Part shown: positions 35,276 to 44,943 of the stretch, piece by piece
Numbering within the stretch: position 1 is the stretch's first letter
How the letters are laid out: every line of letters starts with the position of its first letter
Source: a bacterium
Lineage (GTDB): Bacteria; Bacteroidota; Ignavibacteria; Kapaibacteriales; UBA2268
Direction of reading: 5' to 3'
Assembly: GCA_024711295.1 (NCBI GenBank)
Contig: JANJTB010000018.1
Span: 1 to 64,000 of the forward strand
DNA: 64,000 nucleotides
Program-made: the position numbers and the translations under genes
Notes under the pieces: generated by a model
The model's database searches: none
Seen by the model: only the letters and a program-made list of their open reading frames with translations
What the model was told of the DNA's origin: nothing

Positions 35276-37294
35276 ATGGCGGAATCGCAAAATAGCGACA
35301 ATAATAATAAGAAAAAAGACCCATTTGATGAGTTTAGGAAAATAGGAGACGGAAAAATGCCACCGGCAAATTTTATGAGAAATATGATGTTATGGTTTGT
35401 GCTGGCAGCCGGTATATTCATAGTATATGTTTTTATGCAGGGTAATCAAAAGCAGGAATGGCCTGTTTCATATACCGAATACCAGAGATTTTTGAATGAA
35501 GGGTTGATAAAAGATGCAATAATAGTCAAGAGTCAGTATAATAAGTATGAATTCAGAGGTACACTGAAGCAGCCAATAAATGTTACTACCGAAGGTCGCG
35601 AACGTTCAATAACCAGATTTTCGACCCAGATAGGCGTTCTTGACAGTCAAACAGAACAGTTATGGGCAGAAAAAGGCATTACCTGGGCTTACGACGATGG
35701 TGATGGTGCATTTTGGAGTTATATACTGCCATTGATACCATGGGTTTTACTTATCGGATTATACATATTCTTTATGCGTAGGATGCAGGGTGGCGGCTCG
35801 AAGGGAATATTCTCATTTGGGAAGTCACGTGCTAAGCTATTGCACGAAGGTTCGCAAAAAATTACATTCAATGATGTAGCCGGAGCAGACGAAGCTAAAT
35901 ATGAATTACAGGAAGTAATAGAATTTTTGAAGGAGCCTGCCAAATTTCAGAAGCTTGGCGGCAAGATACCTAAAGGCGTTTTATTGCTTGGACCTCCGGG
36001 TACCGGCAAAACCTTGCTTGCAAGAGCTGTAGCAGGCGAAGCAAATGTGCCGTTTTACTCAATATCAGGCGCTGACTTTGTTGAGATGTTCGTTGGTGTA
36101 GGTGCCAGCAGAGTAAGAGATTTATTTGAGCAGGCAAAGAAAAGTTCGCCATGTATAGTATTTATAGATGAAATAGATGCCGTGGGGCGTCACAGAGGTG
36201 CAGGTCTTGGCGGTGGTCATGATGAAAGAGAGCAAACTTTGAATCAGTTGCTTGTTGAGATGGATGGATTTGAGCAAAATAGCGGTGTAATCATTATTGC
36301 TGCTACCAACCGTCCTGACGTGCTCGACCCGGCATTGCTCCGCCCGGGCAGATTCGACAGGCAGGTTGTTGTTGACCGTCCTGATGTGAAGGGCAGGGAA
36401 GGAATTTTCAAGGTTCATACCTCCAAAATTCCACTTGGTACTGATGTAGATATTACCACACTTGCAAAAGGTACTCCCGGATTTTCGGGTGCCGATATTG
36501 CCAACATTGTTAACGAAGCAGCACTATTGGCTGCTCGCCGCAACAGCGAAAAAGTTACCATGTATGATTTTGAGAATGCAAAAGACAAAGTAATCATGGG
36601 TGTTGAGCGCAAGAGCATGGTAATATCCGAAAGAGAGAAAGAAATGACTGCCTATCACGAGATGGGGCATGCTCTAGCAGGGAAATTACTGCTACACTCC
36701 GATCCTGTGCACAAGGTAACAATTATTCCAAGAGGTAGAGCTCTCGGGCTAACATGGAGTCTGCCAAATGAAGAATTCCACTCTAAGTCTAAAGAATATT
36801 TTGATGACCAGCTTGTGGTACTGATGGCAGGAAGAGCCGCGGAGAAACTTGTGTTTAATGTACTTTCGACAGGTGCTTCGAACGATTTGATGCGAGCTAC
36901 GCAAATTGCTCGCAAAATGGTTTGCGAATGGGGTATGAGCGAGTTAATAGGTCCGGTAACTTTTCATAATGATAATGATGAAGTATTCCTTGGCAGAGAT
37001 TTCTCCAAAACCCGTGACCATAGCGAAGAAACGGCTCAGGCAATTGACTCGGAAGTTAGGCGTGTGCTTACGAATGCTCAAAAAAGAGCTGAGGAGCTGC
37101 TTGCCGAAAATATGGATTCATTGCACTTGACCTCAAAAGTATTACTTGAAAGAGAAATTCTGGATGGTGAAGAGCTTGATGTTCTGCTCAGGGGTGATGA
37201 TTTACCTCCTATCAGCAGACAAACTTTACTGGCAATTAAGTCAACAAATTTCGATTCAGGCACTAATGAGCAAATCGAAAATATAAATAATTAA
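35276..37294 (+). CDS. ftsH: ATP-dependent zinc metalloprotease FtsH
   Basis: 672 residues with a TATGGAGGA ribosome binding site. Two membrane helices (about 38-58 and 152-172) flank a periplasmic domain. The AAA module contains [20 protein letters not shown] (Walker A, about 238), [14 protein letters not shown] (Walker B) and the second region of homology [17 protein letters not shown]. The protease motif is YHEMGHAL (HExGH, about 461). It degrades misfolded membrane proteins and regulators. It is complete and of normal length, followed 46 bases later by the DUF349-like gene. Confidence 0.97.
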   Translation: MAESQNSDNNNKKKDPFDEFRKIGDGKMPPANFMRNMMLWFVLAAGIFIVYVFMQGNQKQEWPVSYTEYQRFLNEGLIKDAIIVKSQYNKYEFRGTLKQPINVTTEGRERSITRFSTQIGVLDSQTEQLWAEKGITWAYDDGDGAFWSYILPLIPWVLLIGLYIFFMRRMQGGGSKGIFSFGKSRAKLLHEGSQKITFNDVAGADEAKYELQEVIEFLKEPAKFQKLGGKIPKGVLLLGPPGTGKTLLARAVAGEANVPFYSISGADFVEMFVGVGASRVRDLFEQAKKSSPCIVFIDEIDAVGRHRGAGLGGGHDEREQTLNQLLVEMDGFEQNSGVIIIAATNRPDVLDPALLRPGRFDRQVVVDRPDVKGREGIFKVHTSKIPLGTDVDITTLAKGTPGFSGADIANIVNEAALLAARRNSEKVTMYDFENAKDKVIMGVERKSMVISEREKEMTAYHEMGHALAGKLLLHSDPVHKVTIIPRGRALGLTWSLPNEEFHSKSKEYFDDQLVVLMAGRAAEKLVFNVLSTGASNDLMRATQIARKMVCEWGMSELIGPVTFHNDNDEVFLGRDFSKTRDHSEETAQAIDSEVRRVLTNAQKRAEELLAENMDSLHLTSKVLLEREILDGEELDVLLRGDDLPPISRQTLLAIKSTNFDSGTNEQIENINN

Positions 37295-37340
37295 TTTTTA
37301 ACTTTGAAACATTTATTTTACATTTTACAAAGGTGTAAGT

Positions 37341-38819
37341 GTGAGTACTGAAGAAATTATGAGCAACGAAAGTCCTGATACCAATCAGAACAATATGAAC
37401 AATGAAATTAATCCTGAATTTGTTAATTTTAAGGAAGAACTTGATAAATTATTTACTTTATCAGGCCAAACTAACGATTGGAAGGATTTAAAGAAAAACC
37501 TTAGTGAGCAAAAAGATAAAATTAAGAATCAAAATTTCAATAGTGACGAAATTTCAAGTCTGAACGAAATTATATCTCAAATTTTTGATAATATAACAAG
37601 AATTCAGAACGAAGAATTTCAGAAACTCGAAGAAGAATTTCAAAGAAATTATGACTCAGTAATAAATATTGTCAGCGAAGCTTGTAATTTTGCCGATACC
37701 AGCGATGATTACAAACAATCAAGAGATAAGCTGTTGCAGGCTCAGGAGTCGTTCAAGAATCTGACACTTAAACGCTCACACAAAGATGAATTATACAAGA
37801 AAATTCAGACTGCTTTTGATAATGTAGCCCGCAAACAAAATGAAGAGCGCGAAAACTACGAAATGGAATGTATCGAGAACTTCCACAACCTGAAGAATAA
37901 AATCGAGGCAGCAATATCATTTGCCCAGAAAAGCGAGATATTCGCCGAAGCCCGCAAAGCATTGATAAATGTTCAGAATCAGATAAAAGGTCTCAAGCTG
38001 ATAAGAGAGCAACGCGACTCACTTTATCAGATAATACGCGATGCTTTTGATGATGTAAATAAACGTCAGGAAGAAGAGCGCAGCAGTTACGATAGCGTTA
38101 CTGCCGCCAACTTCGAGACTTTATCTAAAGTGGTAAATGATGCTGTCGAATTTGCAAAAACATCCGAAGAATTCAGCTTGTCGAGAGAAAGATTGATTGA
38201 TGCTCAGAATCAGATTAAGTCTGCTAAGCTAAAGAAGGAACATCGCGATAAGCTTTATGGAGATATCAGGGTGGTATTCGAAGTCATAAATCAGAAGCAA
38301 TCCGAAGAGCGCACAGAATATGATGCTGAATGTAATACAAATTACGAAAAGCTTACAGAAAAAGTCAACGATGCATTTGCATTGGTGCATGGATTGACTG
38401 AGTTCAACCTTATCCGTGAATCTTTGATTACGGTACAGGGCGAAGTAAAAATTGCCAAGCTCAAAAAAGAGCAACGCAACGAACTCTTCTCAAGAATTCG
38501 CGAAGCATTTACAATTTTCGACAAAAAGAAAAATGAATACTTTGAGCAGAGAAAAGAAGATAAATCTAAGAAGCTCAAAGATATACAGGACAATCTGAAA
38601 GAGAAAATTCAAAGATTACAAGATGTGCTCGACAAAGATATCGAATCCTTGAATATACAAAAACAGAAACTGGAAGAACCGGGTATTGATGAGTTTATGG
38701 TTAGTGAGATAAACTCTAAGATTGAAAATATTCAATCCCGTATCAATGAAAAACAAACTACTATTGACCAGTCTAACGTTAGAATTGCCGAGATAGACCT
38801 CGAAATATCCAAACTCTGA
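37341..38819 (+). CDS. DUF349-like tandem-repeat coiled-coil protein
   Basis: 492 residues from GTG 37341 (an ATG at 37359 is possible). Five related segments of about 75-80 residues (starting near 30, 110, 185, 262 and 340) each carry an LxxAQxxxKxLKLxxExRDxLYxxIRxAFD pattern with NxRQxEER. This resembles DUF349 repeats, with a C-terminal coiled coil (405-492). No signal peptide or membrane segment. DUF349 proteins are found in cytoplasmic scaffolds of several phyla; the function here is unknown. Co-oriented with ftsH, 46 bases downstream. Confidence 0.75.
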   Translation: MSTEEIMSNESPDTNQNNMNNEINPEFVNFKEELDKLFTLSGQTNDWKDLKKNLSEQKDKIKNQNFNSDEISSLNEIISQIFDNITRIQNEEFQKLEEEFQRNYDSVINIVSEACNFADTSDDYKQSRDKLLQAQESFKNLTLKRSHKDELYKKIQTAFDNVARKQNEERENYEMECIENFHNLKNKIEAAISFAQKSEIFAEARKALINVQNQIKGLKLIREQRDSLYQIIRDAFDDVNKRQEEERSSYDSVTAANFETLSKVVNDAVEFAKTSEEFSLSRERLIDAQNQIKSAKLKKEHRDKLYGDIRVVFEVINQKQSEERTEYDAECNTNYEKLTEKVNDAFALVHGLTEFNLIRESLITVQGEVKIAKLKKEQRNELFSRIREAFTIFDKKKNEYFEQRKEDKSKKLKDIQDNLKEKIQRLQDVLDKDIESLNIQKQKLEEPGIDEFMVSEINSKIENIQSRINEKQTTIDQSNVRIAEIDLEISKL

Positions 38820-38830
38820 TAATTATACAA

Positions 38831-38866
38831 AGGATCGGCTCCACAAAAAAAATGCCGGTCCTTTTT
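38831..38866 (+). terminator. rho-independent terminator
   Basis: AGGATCGGC pairs with GCCGGTCCT (one G-U wobble) and is followed by TTTTT. It ends the ftsH and DUF349-like transcript 12 bases after the stop. Confidence 0.8.
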
Positions 38867-38984
38867 GCTTTAATTTACCTTCTCTTAGTAAAATACCCAT
38901 TTACCAAGAAATCAATTTTCCCTTGTAACTAATAATGAAAATATTCGTTTTTATTTAATTATTAAAAGTAATCGGGATAAATGT

Positions 38985-40577
38985 ATGAAGAAGTTGATTT
39001 TTTTGATTGCGTTTTTAGGTATTTACAACCTTACTTTCAGCCAGAATGAATATCATGTTAAAGGTATTCCCGACAAAATTACCGTATTTCAGAGCGGTGC
39101 AAATCTTACTATGAGTCTCAAAGCAAATGTCAAAAAAGGCACAAACATTATCTACATTGATTCTCTGCCCGAAAATATTGACCACAACTCCATCAGATTG
39201 TATACCGGCTCTACTGCCACAGTTATGTCAACTGATTTCAGAATGGAAACCATCAAATCAGATAACCTGCCCGATCCGCCAAATATAATTGCATTAAGGG
39301 ACAGTATAAAGAAAATTAATTTTCAGATAAAGGAAATAAATAACAGAATTTCTGTACTTCAGGGTGAAGAAAATATTATATCATCATATAAATTGCATCC
39401 CGAAACGGAAAAAGGTTCATCTATACATGAATTAACTACTCTGGCTAATTACTATAACAAAAGAATTGGCGAAATTAAGAGTGAAGTATTAAACCAACAG
39501 GATAAATCGGCTGCATTGAATACCGTTATTGCCAGACTCAACAAAGAAATAAATGAATATGAGCTGAGCAAAAAACCGGTTCAAAACTACCAGATTATCG
39601 CCATCCTGAGCAGTGAGAGCGACAACAACATCAACATGGAGCTTAATGTATTTACTCCGCATGCCGGGTGGACTCCAAATTATGAAATTAAAGTGAAGGA
39701 TGTTGAGTCGCCTGTTACATTGGCATACAAATCACTGGTGTGGCAGAATACCGGTAAGGACTGGAATGAGGTTAAGCTTACCCTATCTACCAGAAACCCT
39801 AATATGAGCAGTATAATGCCAATACTTACACCTTGGTATTTGAGATTGCTACAGCACCAAATCACCTATGATTCTGAAGATCAATCGTCACCGCTAAGCC
39901 CGACCAGCGCTAACTCTGTAAGAAGCAACAGAGCAAAAGATGCCGCTATGGTGGTTGACGGAGTAGAGGTAGGAACTGTTGATAATAAATACCTTACTGT
40001 CGAGTTTTCTCCAAATAATAAGTATTCCATAAAATCAGATAACAGAAAGCAAAGCATTACACTTAACAATGTTGAGATAGCTGCTGCTTATGAATATTTC
40101 TGTGTACCAAAGCTCGATCCTGATGCATTCCTGACTGCTAAAATATCCGATTGGGGCAAACTGAACCTATTGCCGGGCGAAGCATACATTTATTTCGAAA
40201 ATACATATATCGGTAAATCTGTTATTAACCCTCAGTCTGTCAATGACTCACTTACAATATCATTAGGTAGAGATAAAAGTATTGTTCTGAAGCGTGAAAC
40301 AATTAAGGAGCTTACTGAAACCAAGTTTTTCAGCAGCAATGTTGTCAAGCAGTATGCTTATCTGATTAGCGCTAAGAACAATCGTAAAACTGATATAAAT
40401 ATTACCATACAAGATCAATTCCCGGTATCTACGCATGAGAAGATTGAAGTAGAATTGCTTGAATCATCCGATGCAAAAATTGACAAGGAGATGGGGTTTT
40501 TGAAATGGCAATTGAAGATACCTGCAGGTAAATCAGTCGAAAAGAAATTTGCATATAAAATTGACACCCCTAATTGA
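38985..40577 (+). CDS. DUF4139/MuiA-family secreted protein
   Basis: 530 residues with a Sec signal peptide (about 1-20). The N-terminal DUF4140 part (ITVFQSGANLTMSLKANVKK) leads to a coiled coil (residues 95-205). The C-terminal DUF4139 part has ELNVFTPHAGWTPNYEIKVK, then SPVTLAYKSLVWQNTGKDWN and VKLTLSTRNP, the conserved W-x-P-x-Y and GxDW elements. It is related to the 'mucoidy inhibitor' family; biochemical role unknown, location periplasm or surface. Slightly shorter than many family members because the central insertion is small. Confidence 0.85.
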   Translation: MKKLIFLIAFLGIYNLTFSQNEYHVKGIPDKITVFQSGANLTMSLKANVKKGTNIIYIDSLPENIDHNSIRLYTGSTATVMSTDFRMETIKSDNLPDPPNIIALRDSIKKINFQIKEINNRISVLQGEENIISSYKLHPETEKGSSIHELTTLANYYNKRIGEIKSEVLNQQDKSAALNTVIARLNKEINEYELSKKPVQNYQIIAILSSESDNNINMELNVFTPHAGWTPNYEIKVKDVESPVTLAYKSLVWQNTGKDWNEVKLTLSTRNPNMSSIMPILTPWYLRLLQHQITYDSEDQSSPLSPTSANSVRSNRAKDAAMVVDGVEVGTVDNKYLTVEFSPNNKYSIKSDNRKQSITLNNVEIAAAYEYFCVPKLDPDAFLTAKISDWGKLNLLPGEAYIYFENTYIGKSVINPQSVNDSLTISLGRDKSIVLKRETIKELTETKFFSSNVVKQYAYLISAKNNRKTDINITIQDQFPVSTHEKIEVELLESSDAKIDKEMGFLKWQLKIPAGKSVEKKFAYKIDTPN

Positions 40578-40729
40578 TGTTAAGATTTATGAAAATGAGC
40601 ATCAGAAAAGTCTGGAAAGTATAAATTTTACTTCCGGATTAGGATTTCAACAGAGTAATTCTGTGTTGTGTTAATTGCTTAAATGAATTTTAAATCAACA
40701 TATTAGCTGATTAAACGTTTAATATTATT

Positions 40730-41368
40730 ATGAAAATATGGTTGATTATATTATCGTTGATATTTGTTAATGCTGTCAGCAGTTGCAGAGGCAGTAACGA
40801 AAAGGAGTCAGAAGTGATGGAAAGCCCGGAAAAAGTATCATATATAGTTCTTGGTGGCGGATGTTTTTGGTGCGTAGAGGCAGTATTTCTGAATGTAGAT
40901 GGAGTATTGTCGGCAGAGTCAGGATACACCGGAGGAAAGACAAAAAATCCTAATTACAAGGATATCTGCACAGGAAGCACAGGGCATGCAGAAGTTGTGA
41001 AAATTGGTTACGACAGCACAAAAATCAGTCTCGTTGAGATACTGGAGATATTTTTTGCAACACACGACCCTACTACTCTTAACAGACAAGGGGCAGATGT
41101 TGGCACTCAATACCGTTCGGCAATATTCTACAATAACGAATCTCAGAGAAATACAGCATTGGAGTATATAAGTTTTCTCGAAAATGAAAAAGCTTTCGAC
41201 AGCAAAATTGTGACTGAAGTGACTGCTCTGCCTGAGTTTTACAAAGCTGAGGATTATCATCAAAACTATTACAACAATAATCCGTATCAAGGATATTGTC
41301 AGTTTGTGATTAATCCCAAATTGCAAAAACTAAAGAGTAAATTCGGCAATAAGTTGAAAAAGAATTAG
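40730..41368 (+). CDS. msrA: peptide-methionine (S)-S-oxide reductase MsrA, lipoprotein form
   Basis: 212 residues. A lipoprotein leader (MKIWLIILSLIFVNAVSSC) precedes the MsrA domain: VLGGGCFWCVEAVF with the catalytic Cys, VDGVLSAESGYTGG, STGHAEVVKIGYD, FFATHDPTTLNRQGADVGTQ and AEDYHQNYYNNNPYQGYC, all diagnostic. It reduces methionine-S-sulfoxide in proteins, here outside the cytoplasm. The C-terminal YC-x10 region offers a resolving Cys. Stands alone between the MuiA-like gene and the sigma gene. Confidence 0.94.
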   Translation: MKIWLIILSLIFVNAVSSCRGSNEKESEVMESPEKVSYIVLGGGCFWCVEAVFLNVDGVLSAESGYTGGKTKNPNYKDICTGSTGHAEVVKIGYDSTKISLVEILEIFFATHDPTTLNRQGADVGTQYRSAIFYNNESQRNTALEYISFLENEKAFDSKIVTEVTALPEFYKAEDYHQNYYNNNPYQGYCQFVINPKLQKLKSKFGNKLKKN

Positions 41369-41453
41369 AAAAGAAAATTTTTTTTGAAATCTCCTGCGAC
41401 TTTTTTAATTCATCTGACTCATACTTATTGTGTGGAAATAATTAATATCGAAA

Positions 41454-42038
41454 ATGACGGATACAGAAAAGAAACAGGAGTTTATGAAGCTTTACGATGA
41501 AGTGCACACTTCGCTGGTAAAGTATTGCAGAGCGGTTTCGAAAACACGCGAAGACGCAAAGGATCTGGTATCTGACACAATTCTGGCAGCATACGAAAAA
41601 TTCCACACAGTTCGCAACAGGCAGGCTTTCCTTTCATACCTGTTCACTATAGCAGACAGAATCCACAAACGGCGCCGTTGGAGGATGCGACTATTTGGTG
41701 AATATGACAGTGAAAAAGCAGAACTAATCCCGGGTTATTTCTCATCACCGGATACAGGTGCTGATGTTGAAATCCTTTACAATGCCCTTGCTAAGCTACC
41801 CGACAAAACCAAGAATACACTAATTTTATTCGAAATATCCGGGCTGAGTCTTGAAGAAATAAAAGAAATTCAAGGTGGCAGCTTGTCGGGAGTAAAGTCA
41901 AGGTTAGTAAGAGGCAGAGAGATGCTCAAAGATCTCCTGAAAGATAAAGGCGATTTGCAATATCAGCATAATAATCATAGTTCGGCTAAGGAAAGCAGCA
42001 TTTTTGATAATGAAGAAATTGAAGCAGGTGTGTTATGA
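41454..42038 (+). CDS. ECF-type RNA polymerase sigma factor
   Basis: 194 residues. Region 2 appears as HTSLVKYCRAVSKTREDAKD, then LVSDTILAAYEKFHTVRNRQ and AFLSYLFTIADRIHKRRRWR. Region 4 is ALAKLPDKTKNTLILFEISG followed by LSLEEIKEIQGGSLSGVKSR, the helix-turn-helix that reads the -35 box. Size is usual. It overlaps the following membrane protein gene by 4 bases (ATGA), the typical sigma/anti-sigma arrangement. Confidence 0.92.
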   Translation: MTDTEKKQEFMKLYDEVHTSLVKYCRAVSKTREDAKDLVSDTILAAYEKFHTVRNRQAFLSYLFTIADRIHKRRRWRMRLFGEYDSEKAELIPGYFSSPDTGADVEILYNALAKLPDKTKNTLILFEISGLSLEEIKEIQGGSLSGVKSRLVRGREMLKDLLKDKGDLQYQHNNHSSAKESSIFDNEEIEAGVL

Positions 42039-43834
42039 ATAAAAATGATATAAATCTTGACAAACTATTTGCTGCGGCAAAGAGCGAGGAACCGGTCGTT
42101 ACTAAATCTGAAATAGAAAATCTTTTATCAGGAAGCATAACTCCACCTGCAGGTAATCCATATTTAAAATATTTCAGAGGAGATTTCAAAATGGCAGTTT
42201 TACTTGCATCAACAGCCGCATCTATTGGTATTTTGTTTATGTATTTAGTTGAAATGAGCAACGTAAATACCAACAATACACAGATTAAAAACCACAATCA
42301 AAATTATACAGTTACGGAATCCGACGACAGCAGACAGATTCTTGCCGACAACAGCAAAGAGAATAAGCCCGATAATAAAAGTAAATGGGATAACGACAAT
42401 GTCAGAATTGCCAAACTTGAAGATATTAAGCAGAAAGACAAAGCTAATACTAATTTGTTGGACCTAAACGAAGATATCAAAGGTATCACCGCAATCAAAC
42501 TTGATCCGGATGAAATCGAGCAGCTTGGAATTAATGTTGACAACAACGGTAGATATATTGAAATTCTGCTGAGCAGGAACAAACCTACTCTAAGCAAGAT
42601 TTTTGTTGACTGGGGACTGCAGGTGGATAACAGAAACAAGTTGGTAAGTAATCCCGAAAAGTATATGGTTCCGAAAATGATTACAGATAATCGCGGTAAT
42701 CGCAGAATTCAAATTTTCAATTCAGATAATACAGATATACGTCTGGATACTTATACTTCGAATGAGGACTCAAAGCAACTCTCTGTTATGTTTGACAAAA
42801 CATCATCAAACAGCGATTTGCAAAATATTGACATCAAAATGGACTTTAATTTCAACTTCGACTCCACACATGATGCTTCGAAGTATCCTAACAGTGCTTT
42901 AATGTTCAATAATAAGTACAAAGTACCTTTCGATGTAATGGATGACTTGACAGTTAACACTAATGTGGATTCTCTTATTAATCTTTATATGTCGAAAATT
43001 AAAGTTGATAGTCTTGTTATGAATAGCAATAGCTTTAACCTTCTCACAGATACAACACACACGCGACGAAGCTTTAACCTCGACTCCGAAAGACTAAAGC
43101 AAATGTTTAAAGACCATCAGAATTTGAGGCATTTGATTGACTCAGTAAAGGTACTCTCGTCGAATAGTGTTGTGATTTTGCAGAATCAAAACAGCATAAG
43201 TGATACTGCGTTAAATAAGATTAGAACAATCAATAAAACGATAAGATGGAACGACTCACTCGGAAGTAATACGTTCAAAATGGACATTAATCCTCTAAAA
43301 ATAAAACAGTTTGATATTAACAAACTTTTACCTGTCGAAGTTCCTGTTCCGAATGCTGTTGATATCAAGGGCAACAGAATGAAAAACTTTTCATTCGTAA
43401 TTTGGTTAGATCTTGATGAAGAGACATACTCTAAACTGCCTGAGAGAATTCGCAAGCAGGTCAAGCCCGAATATGATGCTCTTCGAAACACCGAAACTGC
43501 TGTCTGCGGCTCATCACCAAATGAGAGTGGAGATAATTATTTGGATATTTGGCGTACATGCTCGGGTGCAATAGAGAATCTGGCTGTTTCTCCTAATCCA
43601 ACAAGCGGTAATACTACTATTTCATTCAATCTGAAGGAAGATAGAAATGTAAGCATCAGCATTAACGACCTCGCTGGCAGAAAAATTCAAGATGTTTGTA
43701 ATAATAAGAGATACTCAAAGGGAAATATTATCGAGAACTTCGATATCAATGCTACTGAGTCAGGAATGTATCTGATTGTGATTACTACCAATGCCGGTGA
43801 GCAGGCGGTACACAGAGTAATACTCAACAAATAA
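42035..43834 (+). CDS. membrane protein with T9SS tail, putative anti-sigma partner
   Basis: 599 residues. The first 50 are polar and cytoplasmic-looking, followed by one membrane helix (about 50-72), a long Asn/Asp/Ser-rich extracytoplasmic part, and a T9SS-type sorting domain at the C-terminus: LAVSPNPTSGNTTISFNL, SISINDLAGRKIQD, ATESGMYLIVITTNAGEQAV. Overlap with the ECF sigma gene suggests it holds the sigma factor at its N-terminus. The T9SS tail on a protein with no cleavable signal peptide is unexpected. No zinc-binding HxxxCxxC motif of ZAS anti-sigma factors is present, so the anti-sigma role is inferred from position. Confidence 0.7.
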   Translation: MNKNDINLDKLFAAAKSEEPVVTKSEIENLLSGSITPPAGNPYLKYFRGDFKMAVLLASTAASIGILFMYLVEMSNVNTNNTQIKNHNQNYTVTESDDSRQILADNSKENKPDNKSKWDNDNVRIAKLEDIKQKDKANTNLLDLNEDIKGITAIKLDPDEIEQLGINVDNNGRYIEILLSRNKPTLSKIFVDWGLQVDNRNKLVSNPEKYMVPKMITDNRGNRRIQIFNSDNTDIRLDTYTSNEDSKQLSVMFDKTSSNSDLQNIDIKMDFNFNFDSTHDASKYPNSALMFNNKYKVPFDVMDDLTVNTNVDSLINLYMSKIKVDSLVMNSNSFNLLTDTTHTRRSFNLDSERLKQMFKDHQNLRHLIDSVKVLSSNSVVILQNQNSISDTALNKIRTINKTIRWNDSLGSNTFKMDINPLKIKQFDINKLLPVEVPVPNAVDIKGNRMKNFSFVIWLDLDEETYSKLPERIRKQVKPEYDALRNTETAVCGSSPNESGDNYLDIWRTCSGAIENLAVSPNPTSGNTTISFNLKEDRNVSISINDLAGRKIQDVCNNKRYSKGNIIENFDINATESGMYLIVITTNAGEQAVHRVILNK

Positions 43835-43859
43835 AAATATTCTTTCAACTCATGTCGTA

Positions 43860-43890
43860 GGGATAATTCTTAGTGAGTTATCCCTTTTTT
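43860..43890 (+). terminator. rho-independent terminator
   Basis: GGGATAA pairs with TTATCCC across an 11-base loop, followed by six T. It closes the sigma/T9SS membrane protein transcript 26 bases after the stop. Confidence 0.8.
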
Positions 43891-43990
43891 GTATCGAATA
43901 ATTTTGTGTGTATCTGAATGTTCAGCTGTGGAAATGTTTTTAGAATTATAGCGTAGAAGTGAAGAAATCCATCCAACCATCCCAATAATA

Positions 43991-44034
43991 ATGTCTGAAC
44001 TATGATTTTCATGATTGATTTGATTGCCATGATT
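43991..44034. repeat. ATGATT-rich interspersed motif
   Basis: GTCTGAACTATGATTTTCAT is followed by GATTGATTTGATTGCCATGA, with TATGATT/CATGATT steps. The wording matches a short intergenic repeat I know from Bacteroidota and other genomes. No second copy is seen in this window, so the call rests on memory of the motif. Confidence 0.4.
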
Positions 44035-44082
44035 CTAAAAATGAGGGTTCTGACAATTTAAGGGAGTAAGAAGATACCGAGA

Positions 44083-44256
44083 TTATGATAGTTTTTTGAT
44101 TATACTTTTTGCTAGATTTTCATTTATTTCATTATGTCGCGGAATTGGTTGCTGTACTCCGGTCATCCCATTTTTATACCAATCGTGCTTACCCCCATGC
44201 CTGACTAATTCGCAACCAATTTTCTTTAAAATTGAAATTAAATCTTTTCTTTTTAT
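44083..44256 (-). pseudogene. hicA-like toxin lacking a normal start codon
   Basis: On the minus strand, directly after hicB, a 57-codon frame encodes KRKDLISILKKIGCELVRHG, then GKHDWYKNGMTGVQQPIPRH and NEINENLAKSIIKKL, a textbook HicA with the catalytic His and VxxPxHxEIxxxLAxxI segment. The codon where ATG is expected is ATA (44256-44254), one mutation away. No ATG, GTG or TTG occurs upstream in the frame before TAA. The toxin is either silenced by loss of its start or uses a rare AUA start. Confidence 0.75.
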
Positions 44257-44444
44257 GCAAAAACCAATTCCATTTCCATTCTTTTACCTTGAATCAAACC
44301 TGACTGAATATCATTGCTTATATCTTTTAAATTCTCAATAAGCTCATCTAAGGTTAAGCCCTGAGTAATGTATTCAGGATAATCATTGATATATCCTAAC
44401 CAAAAATCATTATCCTGCCAATAAGTTATTTTGATTTTTTTCAT
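44253..44444 (-). CDS. HicB-like antitoxin
   Basis: 63 residues: IKITYWQDNDFWLGYINDYP, then EYITQGLTLDELIENLKDIS, the HicB GLTLDELxENLKD motif, and a short C-terminus. A GGAG ribosome binding site lies just upstream. The stop overlaps the first codon of the damaged hicA frame. The frame is intact, so the antitoxin outlived its toxin's start codon. Confidence 0.8.
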   Translation of the reverse strand: MKKIKITYWQDNDFWLGYINDYPEYITQGLTLDELIENLKDISNDIQSGLIQGKRMEMELVFA

Positions 44445-44570
44445 AAAATTCTCCTTTTTAGTAATTGAGACGATATTTGATTTTGCAAATTTTGCTGTAT
44501 TCTAGGATTTATATTACAAATGTATAATTTCTATTTGATAAATGCCAATAAATTAGTCCTACAACCTTTT

Positions 44571-44675
44571 TATAATAATGTATCGCATCTGCCGGCAAGT
44601 GTGTATTATGTTAGATTAATTGGAAGCAATGTAGCTTGCTCCATTGTAGAGATTTTTGAGAGGGTATTAAATTAA
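44571..44675 (+). pseudogene. remnant of a T9SS sorting tail
   Basis: Codons 44580-44675 read VSHLPASVYYVRLIGSNVAC then SIVEIFERVLN and a stop. This is a divergent copy of the tail of the T9SS protein at 45949-47229 (VSHLPAGVYHVRIIGSNGVW, then SIVEKF). Upstream the frame is not conserved. It is what is left of a deleted paralogue, and the similarity continues into the downstream hairpin and C-rich repeat, so the 3' flank was duplicated with it. Confidence 0.75.
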
Positions 44676-44706
44676 GATGTCCGACACTTCGGAAGTGTCG
44701 GACATC
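44676..44706 (+). terminator. perfect hairpin after a T9SS-tail remnant
   Basis: GATGTCCGACACTTC pairs perfectly with GAAGTGTCGGACATC across one base. It occupies the place of the hairpin at 47238-47268 behind the related intact gene, but with different stem bases, so structure and not sequence is conserved. Few T follow, so it may act as an RNA-stabilising or bidirectional element. Confidence 0.6.
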
Positions 44707-44731
44707 TGTTTATCAATATGCATGTTTTGGA

Positions 44732-44786
44732 AAACCATCCACCCCGCCTGCTAAGGCAGGCACCCCTCAAGAGGGGAATTGAGAGT
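44732..44786. repeat. GC-rich double-hairpin repeat, copy 1
   Basis: AAAACCATCCACCCCGCCTG, a GCCTGC/GCAGGC hairpin, then CCCCTC/GAGGGG hairpin and GGGAATT. A second copy at 47300-47354 begins with the same bases but has CTGCGGCAG and a shortened second hairpin. Both lie about 50 bases behind T9SS tails. Confidence 0.75.
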
Positions 44787-44943
44787 TGTAGGTCATATTC
44801 TGAAATAAGTTGTAAGATATATAAAATATATTTTGCTGATTTGAATTATTTTATTAATTTGGTAATAGTGAATATAACAAATCTAAAAAATGTTTGACAA
44901 AATAAATATATATATAGAACTTTTGACTTACATGCTTAATGCC

